Below, one piece after another: positions 17,466 to 23,460 of a stretch of 38,679 nucleotides of DNA. The notes under the pieces were generated by a model that made no database searches, was not told the origin of the DNA, and saw only the letters and a list, made by a program, of their open reading frames with translations. Each line of letters opens with the position of its first letter. Position 1 is the stretch's first letter. The position numbers were made by a program, and so were the translations under genes. This DNA is from SYAN01 sp049459795. Its GTDB lineage: Bacteria > Actinomycetota > Actinomycetes > Nanopelagicales > Nanopelagicaceae. The DNA lies in assembly GCA_049459795.1 (NCBI GenBank), contig JBMUDS010000006.1:1-38679 (forward strand), read 5' to 3'.

Positions 17466-17509
17466 GACATTTTGTTCCATTATGTGAGATAGCGGAGAAT
17501 CAATTCCCG

Positions 17510-17546
17510 TCAATTATTGAGATTCAACCTCACCTCAGACTAGCCT
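17510..17546 (+). promoter_or_regulatory. Candidate livK promoter with overlapping palindrome
   Basis: TTGAGA at 17517-17522 and TAGCCT at 17541-17546 form a -35/-10 pair with an 18-bp spacer; transcription would start near 17552-17553. The perfect inverted repeat TCAAT-T-ATTGA (17510-17520) overlaps the -35 hexamer and could be an operator. The predicted start leaves a leader of about 56 nt that is almost wholly the structured RNA described next. Confidence 0.55.
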
Positions 17547-17559
17547 TGAGCCTCCAAAA

Positions 17560-17602
17560 CTCTCCCTCTGATTGTTGGGGAGAGGAAAAAACAATCGAGA
17601 GG
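17560..17602 (+). promoter_or_regulatory. Candidate cis-regulatory RNA in the livK leader (pseudoknot or SD-sequestering hairpin)
   Basis: Stem 1 pairs CTCTCCC (17560-17566) with GGGAGAG (17578-17584). Its loop contains GATTGT (17570-17575), which pairs with ACAATC (17591-17596). Together they make an H-type pseudoknot with loops of 3 nt, 1-2 nt and an A-rich 5-6 nt. The Shine-Dalgarno GAGAGG (17597-17602) follows directly. In an exclusive alternative, CCTCTGATTGT (17565-17575) pairs with 17591-17602 with one bulged G, burying the Shine-Dalgarno. GAGAGG occurs twice (17580-17585 and 17597-17602), so the same pyrimidine strand can hold either copy. Pairing is read by eye; function and ligand are inferred. 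Confidence 0.55.
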
Positions 17603-17608
17603 CAAAAA

Positions 17609-18838
17609 ATGCAGAAATCACTCAAAGTGACCCTTCTTGCAGTACTTGCGTCCCTTGGCCTCGTCGTCGCTGGTTGCTCCAGTGATGGTGGCGAGAGCTC
17701 AGGTCCGCTGAAGATCGGTTCACTTCTTCCTGAGACTGGAAACCTTGCATTCCTTGGTCCACCAGAGTTCGCAGGCGTAGATCTCGCAGTCCAAGAGATC
17801 AACGATGCGGGCGGTGTCTTGGGTAACCCAGTCGAGCACCTTCGTGGTGACTCAGGAGATACCTCCACTGATATCGCACAGCAGACTGTCGATGCTCACA
17901 TCGCAGCAGGCGTCAGTGCGATCGTCGGTGCGGCATCTTCCGGTGTCTCACTCACTGTCATCGACAAGATCACGAGCGCTGGAATCGTTCACTTCTCACC
18001 AGCGAACACCTCGCCTGATCTCACAACATATGCCGATGACGGCTTCTACTTCCGTTCCGCTCCACCAGACACCTTCCAGGGTGCAGTCCTCGGTCAGTTG
18101 ATGGCCAATGACGGAGCAACCAACGCGGTCTTCTTGAACCTCGATGATGCATACGGAAATGGTCTTGCGAAGTACGGCATCGCTGCATTCAGCGGTACTT
18201 CGACAAACATCGTCTACAACCCACAGGCAGCAGAGTTCTCTGCTGACGTCGCTAAGGCAAAGGCTGCAAATCCTGATGCCATCGCACTCATCGGTTTCGA
18301 TGAGACCGCGAAGATCATCGCTGAGATGATCAAGCAGGGTGTTGGTCCAGACAATGTTCCGCTCTACCTCGTAGACGGAAACCTTTCCTCACAGGCTTAC
18401 AAGGATCTTCCTGCAGGCATCATGGCTGGCGTCAAGGCGACCCTTCCAGGTGTTCTCGCATCAGCGGATCTTCAAGCGAAGCTTCTTGAGGTAGACCCAG
18501 CTCTCACCGACTTCTCATATGCCCCAGAGTCATATGACGCAGTCATGTTGATCGCCCTTGCAGCTGAGCAGGGTGGCGCGACCGATGGCACAACCATCCG
18601 CGACAACCTCCAGGCAGTCTCTGCAGGTGGCACAAAGTGCTACACCTTTGCAGAGTGCAAGGCGCTCATCGCTGACGGTGAAGATATCGACTTCGATGGT
18701 GTCTCCGGACCAATCGAGTTCGACAGCTTCGGTGACCCATCTGTAGCAACAATGGGTATCTATGAGTACACCGCCAACGATGCATTCAAGCCGCTTTCGG
18801 ATGAATTCATCACCGGCGATGTTCCAGCTCAGGAATAA
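17609..18838 (+). CDS. livK: Branched-chain amino acid ABC transporter, substrate-binding lipoprotein
   Basis: This is the extracytoplasmic binding protein of a Liv-type importer. It has a type II signal peptide with the lipobox VVAGC, making Cys23 the lipidated residue; a Ser/Gly-rich linker follows. The rest is a Peripla_BP_6 fold with two lobes (KIGSLLPETGNLAF, GVDLAVQEINDAGGV, AIVGAASSGVS, FSPANTSPDLT, FLNLDDAYGNGL). Two cysteines near the C-terminus (KCYTFAECKAL) may form a disulfide. ATG 17609 is supported by GAGAGG 6 nt upstream; an upstream in-frame TTG would spoil the signal peptide. The 409-residue length is typical. It has its own promoter and terminator and faces the permease and ATPase genes, allowing separate control. 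Substrate specificity within amino acids or short amides is not certain. Confidence 0.93.
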   Translation: MQKSLKVTLLAVLASLGLVVAGCSSDGGESSGPLKIGSLLPETGNLAFLGPPEFAGVDLAVQEINDAGGVLGNPVEHLRGDSGDTSTDIAQQTVDAHIAAGVSAIVGAASSGVSLTVIDKITSAGIVHFSPANTSPDLTTYADDGFYFRSAPPDTFQGAVLGQLMANDGATNAVFLNLDDAYGNGLAKYGIAAFSGTSTNIVYNPQAAEFSADVAKAKAANPDAIALIGFDETAKIIAEMIKQGVGPDNVPLYLVDGNLSSQAYKDLPAGIMAGVKATLPGVLASADLQAKLLEVDPALTDFSYAPESYDAVMLIALAAEQGGATDGTTIRDNLQAVSAGGTKCYTFAECKALIADGEDIDFDGVSGPIEFDSFGDPSVATMGIYEYTANDAFKPLSDEFITGDVPAQE

Positions 18839-18852
18839 CCTGAAGTAAATCG

Positions 18853-18886
18853 AAAAGACCCCGGTAGCAATACCGGGGTCTTTTTT
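18853..18886. terminator. Bidirectional intrinsic terminator between livK and livF
   Basis: GACCCCGGTA (18857-18866) and TACCGGGGTC (18871-18880) form a perfect 10-bp stem around a GCAA tetraloop, flanked by AAAA on the left and TTTTTT on the right. It therefore works as a terminator on both strands and serves the convergent livK (+) and livF (-). Confidence 0.95.
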
Positions 18887-18901
18887 AATGCCTTTGCGGA
18901 T

Positions 18902-19630
18902 CTATTTCTTATCCAGTCCGAGAGTTCCTAAATAGAGCTCGACTACTTTCGGATCCACAGCGAGACTCTTGCCGCTTCCTTCGTAAGCGTTCTTTCCTTG
19001 ATCGAGAACATAACCGCGATCAACGATCTGGAGACAACGACGTGCATTCTGTTCCACGATGATCACCGTCACGCCGGTTTGATTGATCCTCCTGACCAGG
19101 ATGAAGACTTCATCCTGTAGCGCTGGGCTAAGACCTGCGCTCGGTTCATCGAGCAAGAGAACGGATGGACTCATCATCAACGCCCGCGCCATCGCGACCA
19201 TCTGACGCTCTCCGCCAGAGAGGGATCCGGCCTTTTGATTCCGTCGCTTCGCCAAGGTGGGGAAGAGCTCCATCACGTAGTCGGCACGCTCCTGGAATTT
19301 CTCCATGGCCTGAAACGCACCTACTTCAAGGTTCGCCTGGATAGTGAGCGAAGGAAAGACGTTATTGGTCTGCGGCACGAATCCAATGCCACGCTTGACG
19401 AGCTCATCGGCACGTTTGTTGGTGATGTCCGTTCCGTCAAGCGTCACGCTTCCTTCGCGAATCTTGACCAATCCGAAGAGCGCTTTGAGGAGTGTCGACT
19501 TACCTGCACCATTAGGTCCGATGATCCCAACTAGCTCACCCTGATTCGCATAGAGATCGCAGCCATTGAGGATGTTGACGCCAGGAAGATAACCCGCCAC
19601 GAGCGCTTTCGCTTCCACTAAAGCAGCCAT
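18902..19630 (-). CDS. livF: Branched-chain amino acid ABC transporter, ATP-binding protein LivF
   Basis: LivF is one of the two cytosolic ATPases that drive Liv import. The 242-residue protein has Walker A (IIGPNGAGKSTLLKALFG), the Q-loop in GFVPQTNNVFPSLT, the ABC signature SLSGGERQMVAMARAL, Walker B with the catalytic glutamate (VLLLDEPSAGLSP) and the switch histidine position occupied by glutamine-asparagine in VIIVEQNARRC, as is usual for LivF. It is the last gene of the livHMGF operon. ATG 19630 lies 2 nt after the livG stop. All motifs are intact, so it should be active as a heterodimer with LivG. Confidence 0.95.
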   Translation of the reverse strand: MAALVEAKALVAGYLPGVNILNGCDLYANQGELVGIIGPNGAGKSTLLKALFGLVKIREGSVTLDGTDITNKRADELVKRGIGFVPQTNNVFPSLTIQANLEVGAFQAMEKFQERADYVMELFPTLAKRRNQKAGSLSGGERQMVAMARALMMSPSVLLLDEPSAGLSPALQDEVFILVRRINQTGVTVIIVEQNARRCLQIVDRGYVLDQGKNAYEGSGKSLAVDPKVVELYLGTLGLDKK

Positions 19631-19632
19631 GG

Positions 19633-20529
19633 TTATCGACCCTCCTTCGCGTTAGAACCCGATGGTTCCTCAAGGGTGGAGTCGTGGTGTGCACCTAGAT
19701 AAGCATCAACGACCGCTTGGTTGCGCATCACTTCATCAGGAGTTCCCTCGGCGACGATCTTCCCTTGTGCCATCACGATGACCCAGTCGCTGATATCGCG
19801 CACCATATCCATGTCATGTTCTACGAAGAGCACAGTCATTCCCTCGTCGCGTAGCGACTTGATGTGTCCCAGGAGAGATTGCTTGAGCGCTGGGTTGACT
19901 CCAGCCATCGGCTCATCGAGCATCACGATCTCCGGATTGACCATGAGAGCGCGGGCCATCTCAAGGAGCTTTCGTTGTCCTCCCGAAAGGGCGGCGGCAA
20001 AGTCATCCTTCTTGTCGATCAACTTGAATCTCTCTAAGAGGGCTTCTGCTCGCTCCGTCACTGAGCGTTCTTGATCACGCCATAGCCAACGGAATGGGGA
20101 GAGGAAGAGCGATTCACCACGCTGCGATGTCGCAGCTAATCGCATGTTGTCCATCACCGAGAGTCGATAGAGGGACTTGGTCAATTGGAAGGTTCGAACC
20201 ATTCCGATATTGGCCACCTTATGCGGACCCAGCTTCGAGATCTCAGTACCGTTGAACTTCCAACTTCCCTCTTGGGCGGCGTCGAAACAGGTGAGCAGAT
20301 TGAAGAGTGTCGTCTTGCCTGCTCCATTCGGTCCGATGAGTGCAGTGATCCCATGACGTTGGACCTGAAGACGATCGACATCTACAGCAGTAAGTCCACC
20401 GAAGACTCGTTTGATTCCCTCCGCGACGATGATCGGATCAGGTTTCGCGACACCAGGGAGTGACTCCACTGTGGCAAATGCGTCACGAGCGCGCGCCGCA
20501 AAATCGTGATTCTGACTAGGCGCGGGCAT
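19633..20529 (-). CDS. livG: Branched-chain amino acid ABC transporter, ATP-binding protein LivG
   Basis: LivG is the partner ATPase of LivF. Its nucleotide-binding motifs are complete: Walker A ALIGPNGAGKTTLFNLLT, the Q-loop region GMVRTFQLTKSLY, the signature ALSGGQRKLLEMARAL, Walker B IVMLDEPMAGVNP and the switch region VLFVEHDMDMV. At 298 residues it is longer than the usual 250-260. The extra part is an N-terminal stretch of about 30 residues (MPAPSQNHDFAARARDA and onward) before the first beta strand, and a shorter Ser/Glu-rich tail. The start ATG overlaps the livM end by 14 bp. A later internal start is possible, but I see none that fits the family N-terminus better. Confidence 0.95.
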   Translation of the reverse strand: MPAPSQNHDFAARARDAFATVESLPGVAKPDPIIVAEGIKRVFGGLTAVDVDRLQVQRHGITALIGPNGAGKTTLFNLLTCFDAAQEGSWKFNGTEISKLGPHKVANIGMVRTFQLTKSLYRLSVMDNMRLAATSQRGESLFLSPFRWLWRDQERSVTERAEALLERFKLIDKKDDFAAALSGGQRKLLEMARALMVNPEIVMLDEPMAGVNPALKQSLLGHIKSLRDEGMTVLFVEHDMDMVRDISDWVIVMAQGKIVAEGTPDEVMRNQAVVDAYLGAHHDSTLEEPSGSNAKEGR

Positions 20530-21511
20530 CGAGGGCCAATTCCTTTCGGTCGCCGAAGATTCCCTGTGGTCTGAAGATCATGAGAAGCATGAGGCCAAGT
20601 CCCACCAACATGAAACGCACTTGCCCGACCTGATTAGGTCCGATCAGCCAATCTGGGACCAGGTCTGCGCTCACTGCTTGACGTAGCGACTGCTCGATGA
20701 AGACGAGAAGGAACCAGAAGATGATCGATCCGATGACTGGTGAGAAGACTCGAGCCGCACCACCAAGGATCAAAACGGTGTATGCGAAGAATGTCAGCGC
20801 TGTTCCGTAGTTATCGGGTTGGACTGATTGACGAGAGAGCGCATAGACCGCGCCACCGAGCGAACCGATGATTCCGCCGATGATCAACGACTGCATCTTG
20901 TAGAGGTAGACGTTCTTCCCTACAGAACGCACCGCTTCCTCATCCTCACGAATCGCCTTCATGACTCGACCCCACGGCGAATTGACGAGCAACCACATGA
21001 TTCCGAGGACCGCTGCGACGAGCAACCAACCCGTGATCACGACCCATAGGTCATTGGGAGTGAATCGCAAGATTGGCGTCTCAACGCCTGAGGTGAAGGG
21101 ATTGAGATCGAAGAATTCTTTACCGAACTTTCCAGTGATTCCATCAGAACCACCGAGAGTCTCGTTGAAAGTCGCTGAACGAGCGATCTGTCGCACGATC
21201 TCCGCGGCCGCGATCGTGACGATCGCAAGGTAGTCGGCTCGAAGTCGAAGCGTAGGTAATCCCAGAATCAGAGCGAAGACGGTGGAGGTCAGGATGCTGC
21301 ACGCCAGCGCCGTCCACAGTGAGAATTCATACGAGACGACGAGCACCGCCGTCGTGTAGGCCCCGACGGCAAGGAATCCAGCCTGTCCGAAATTGAGCAA
21401 GCCTGTGTAACCAAAATGCATATTGAGGCCGATTGCTGCCAAAGCGAAGATGATGGTATTCACGCCGATCGCAGAACTGAGCGACTGCTGGATGATGAAG
21501 AGAATATCCAT
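20516..21511 (-). CDS. livM: Branched-chain amino acid ABC transporter, permease LivM
   Basis: LivM is one of the two membrane subunits that form the translocation channel. The 331-residue protein is strongly hydrophobic with about eight to nine membrane segments. It begins with an N-terminal helix followed by the permease hallmark GLNMHFGYTGLLNFGQAGFLAVGAY (given in full because it identifies the family; key residues are the two Gly-rich turns). The cytosolic coupling loop that contacts the ATPases is seen in GRVMKAIREDEEAVRSVG. The C-terminus MIFRPQGIFGDRKEL is typical. Its ATG directly follows the livH stop with no spacer, implying coupled translation. Confidence 0.94.
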   Translation of the reverse strand: MDILFIIQQSLSSAIGVNTIIFALAAIGLNMHFGYTGLLNFGQAGFLAVGAYTTAVLVVSYEFSLWTALACSILTSTVFALILGLPTLRLRADYLAIVTIAAAEIVRQIARSATFNETLGGSDGITGKFGKEFFDLNPFTSGVETPILRFTPNDLWVVITGWLLVAAVLGIMWLLVNSPWGRVMKAIREDEEAVRSVGKNVYLYKMQSLIIGGIIGSLGGAVYALSRQSVQPDNYGTALTFFAYTVLILGGAARVFSPVIGSIIFWFLLVFIEQSLRQAVSADLVPDWLIGPNQVGQVRFMLVGLGLMLLMIFRPQGIFGDRKELALDARA

Positions 21512-22798
21512 TTAGCCCACCCGATCCTTCTTGCCAAGGATTCCTTGTGGTCTGACCAAGAGGATGACGATCAGCACGAATAATGCGCCGACATACTTCA
21601 ATTCGGTCGGGATGAAGAGGGTCGAGAGCTGGATGAAGAGTCCGATTACGAGGGATCCGACGACAGCGCCATGTGCAGTTCCTAGTCCACCAAGCGTCAC
21701 TGCGGCGAAGATGAGCAAGAGATTGTCTTGACCCATCAAGAAGCTCACACCTTGATTGACCGTGATGATGATGCCGGCATAGGCCGCCAAGAGTGCGCCA
21801 AGGATCCATACGGCTCGGATCACTTTCTCCACTTCGACGCCAGAGGCGGAGGCTAGTGCGGGATTGTCAGCGACAGCGCGACTTGCTTTACCCATACGAG
21901 TCCGAAGCAACCAAAGAGTCGCAAGTACGAGGAGGAGGATTCCTATAGAGGTAGTGATGATCGACTTAGGTGTGATCGAGACCGGACCGAACTGAAGGCC
22001 TGCCTGTCCTGCATATTCCGGTAGTTGACGAGTATCGCCACCGAAGATGAAAAGGAAGAAATAGCGAACCAAGATGGCGAAGCCGATCGAGACGACGAGC
22101 ATGGCGATCAAACCAGTGCCACGTCTGCGTAGCGGCTTCCACAAGAACTTGTCTTGCAGGTACCCACCGATGAATGCTGCGAAAATCAAAGCGACAGGTA
22201 CAGCGATGAAGACGCGTAATCCCACAATGGCGCTGAAGAAGTATGTGAGCAGTCCGCCAAGGGCTAGTAACTCACCATGTGCGAAGTTGGTAAGCCCCGT
22301 CGTTCCGTAGACCAGATTGAGTCCAAGGGCCGCTAGGGCGATGATCAAGCCCAAGATCGCGCCATCTACGAGCAATTGCATGGTCTGGTTGAAGGTAGAG
22401 GAGCGGGTCGCACCTTCCCCGAGCGGGAAGAGAACATTGAGGCTTCCCCTGAGTTGGAGCACGTTGACACGACGTTCTTCAGGGATTCCTTCGGTCAAGG
22501 TCTGCCCTTCAGGCAGGGTGCCGAGATCCAACTTGACGTAGAAGTTTCCGGTCTTGGAGACGACGAAACTCCAACTGCCGGTTCCATCGGTAGTTACCGT
22601 GCCAAGTGTTTGAACGTCGTCACGGATCGTCAGCGATACTCCAGGTAGCGGATTCTTATCGCTGTCGAGAATGACACCTTTGAGGGTTGCGGTCTCAGCG
22701 GATGCGCTAGGGGCGAACGCCAGAGTGAGGAAAGAAGCAAGGAATGAGCAGAGGAGAACCCTCAAAGCCAGTCTGGCCGTCGCTGAGGTCTTCAACAA
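21512..22798 (-). CDS. livH: LivH-type permease with N-terminal signal peptide and extracytoplasmic domain
   Basis: The C-terminal ~290 residues are a normal LivH permease (GLNLVYGTTGLTNFAHGELL, coupling loop GKASRAVADNPALASASG, end LLVRPQGILGKKD). Before it lies a Sec-type signal peptide (LRVLLCSFLASFLTLAF, cut site near ASA-ET) and a domain of about 100 residues. That domain starts TATLKGVILDSDKNPLPGVS, the pattern of carboxypeptidase regulatory-like or Cna-B-like beta-sandwich domains. It would lie outside the membrane, where LivK docks. An upstream in-frame TTG at 22858 opens the frame, but a -10-like TACTAT overlaps it. TTG 22798 has AGGGGA 10 nt upstream and leaves a proper signal peptide, so I chose it (428 residues). 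Confidence 0.88.
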   Translation of the reverse strand: MLKTSATARLALRVLLCSFLASFLTLAFAPSASAETATLKGVILDSDKNPLPGVSLTIRDDVQTLGTVTTDGTGSWSFVVSKTGNFYVKLDLGTLPEGQTLTEGIPEERRVNVLQLRGSLNVLFPLGEGATRSSTFNQTMQLLVDGAILGLIIALAALGLNLVYGTTGLTNFAHGELLALGGLLTYFFSAIVGLRVFIAVPVALIFAAFIGGYLQDKFLWKPLRRRGTGLIAMLVVSIGFAILVRYFFLFIFGGDTRQLPEYAGQAGLQFGPVSITPKSIITTSIGILLLVLATLWLLRTRMGKASRAVADNPALASASGVEVEKVIRAVWILGALLAAYAGIIITVNQGVSFLMGQDNLLLIFAAVTLGGLGTAHGAVVGSLVIGLFIQLSTLFIPTELKYVGALFVLIVILLVRPQGILGKKDRVG

Positions 22799-22857
22799 AA
22801 TGATCGATTCCCCTGTATCCAGTCGTGGTCTTCGGCGAAGACTCGCGAAGTTTCGCA

Positions 22858-22863
22858 ATAGTA
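22858..22863 (-). promoter_or_regulatory. Candidate -10 box of the livHMGF operon
   Basis: Read on the minus strand, TACTAT fits TANNNT and would start transcription near 22851, giving a leader of about 50 nt before TTG 22798. No clear -35 is seen. The leader contains a perfect hairpin GTCTTC-GCC-GAAGAC (22842 to 22828). Confidence 0.35.
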
Positions 22864-22942
22864 ACCAAGGGGCTCACCCCGCGCATTAACTTTCGTACAT
22901 CAGTTGGCGCTTATCTGAGCGTGAATCCGCCCGTCTCATGAT

Positions 22943-22963
22943 GTGGAACAGGGGTTCTTCCAC
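22943..22963. repeat. Inverted repeat after the thioesterase gene
   Basis: GTGGAA (22943-22948) and TTCCAC (22958-22963) are perfect complements with a 9-nt loop. The hairpin lies 9 bp beyond the thioesterase stop on the minus strand, where a terminator would be expected. It lacks a U-tract there, so it is at best a weak terminator or an mRNA 3' end stabiliser. Confidence 0.45.
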
Positions 22964-22972
22964 CTTATTCTG

Positions 22973-23407
22973 TTACGGAAGCGGTTGTGGGGGTCGATCC
23001 AAAATCAGACAGGTCAATCTCGCCGTGCAAGTCTTGACACCTTCATCTGTCGTGATGACGACTTCATAGCAGGTCACCGTCTTGCCCAGGGATATAGCGG
23101 TAGCGACTCCTGTGACGAACCCTGAAGTCGCTGACTTGTGGTGAGTACACGAGATCTCAATACCAACCGATGTCCGATTGAGCCCTGCGTGGAGTTGAGA
23201 TGCGATCGAACCCAATCCCTCTGCCAAGACAGCATTGGCTCCACCATGGAGAAGTCCGATCGGTTGGCGATTGCCTTCCACGGGCATCCGGCCGACGACT
23301 CTGTGAGGCGATGCCTCAAGAATCTCGATACCCATCTTGGCTCCGAGTTCGCCGCTGCCACGTTTGAGCAGGAATTCCATGTAATCGGTGATCTCGCCAT
23401 CGGACAT
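22973..23407 (-). CDS. Hotdog-fold acyl-CoA thioesterase (PaaI/MenI type)
   Basis: This protein of about 144 residues is a single hotdog domain of the PaaI/YdiI thioesterase group, which hydrolyses acyl-CoA thioesters. The signature is NRQPIGLLHGGANAVLAEGLGS: the HGG turn precedes a helix with the catalytic acidic residue in LAEGLGS. VGIEISCTHHKSATSGFVTG matches the following strands. Members act on 1,4-dihydroxy-2-naphthoyl-CoA in menaquinone synthesis, on phenylacetyl-CoA products, or broadly; the substrate cannot be told here. ATG 23407 is chosen because TATCAT lies 6 nt upstream, giving a leaderless mRNA. GTG 23434 would add 9 residues (starting MTLHRYHRR) and would lie upstream of that transcription start. 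It is divergent from polA. Confidence 0.85.
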   Translation of the reverse strand: MSDGEITDYMEFLLKRGSGELGAKMGIEILEASPHRVVGRMPVEGNRQPIGLLHGGANAVLAEGLGSIASQLHAGLNRTSVGIEISCTHHKSATSGFVTGVATAISLGKTVTCYEVVITTDEGVKTCTARLTCLILDRPPQPLP

Positions 23408-23413
23408 GCGGCG

Positions 23414-23419
23414 ATGATA
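23414..23419 (-). promoter_or_regulatory. Candidate -10 box giving a leaderless thioesterase mRNA
   Basis: On the minus strand TATCAT is followed by exactly 6 nt and ATG 23407, the same arrangement as at 6829-6841. No Shine-Dalgarno precedes this ATG. The box also argues against the upstream GTG start. Confidence 0.55.
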
Positions 23420-23460
23420 GCGATGTAGCGTCACCTAGTCGCTATGGCACACTCATCATC

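Noticed and set aside
17560..17590. Hairpin before livK read as an intrinsic terminator for pdtaR
   Set aside because: On the plus strand the stem is followed by A-rich sequence, not a U-tract, and it lies just before the livK ribosome site.
17546..17608. TTG start extending LivK upstream
   Set aside because: It would place 21 polar residues before the signal peptide, lies before the predicted transcription start, and covers the structured leader; ATG 17609 has a clear ribosome binding site.
17466..17608. Tandem hexaloop hairpins that an ANTAR protein could bind in the livK leader
   Set aside because: The stems found do not have 6-nt loops with A at position 1 and G at position 4, so direct PdtaR control through a classical ANTAR RNA is not supported.
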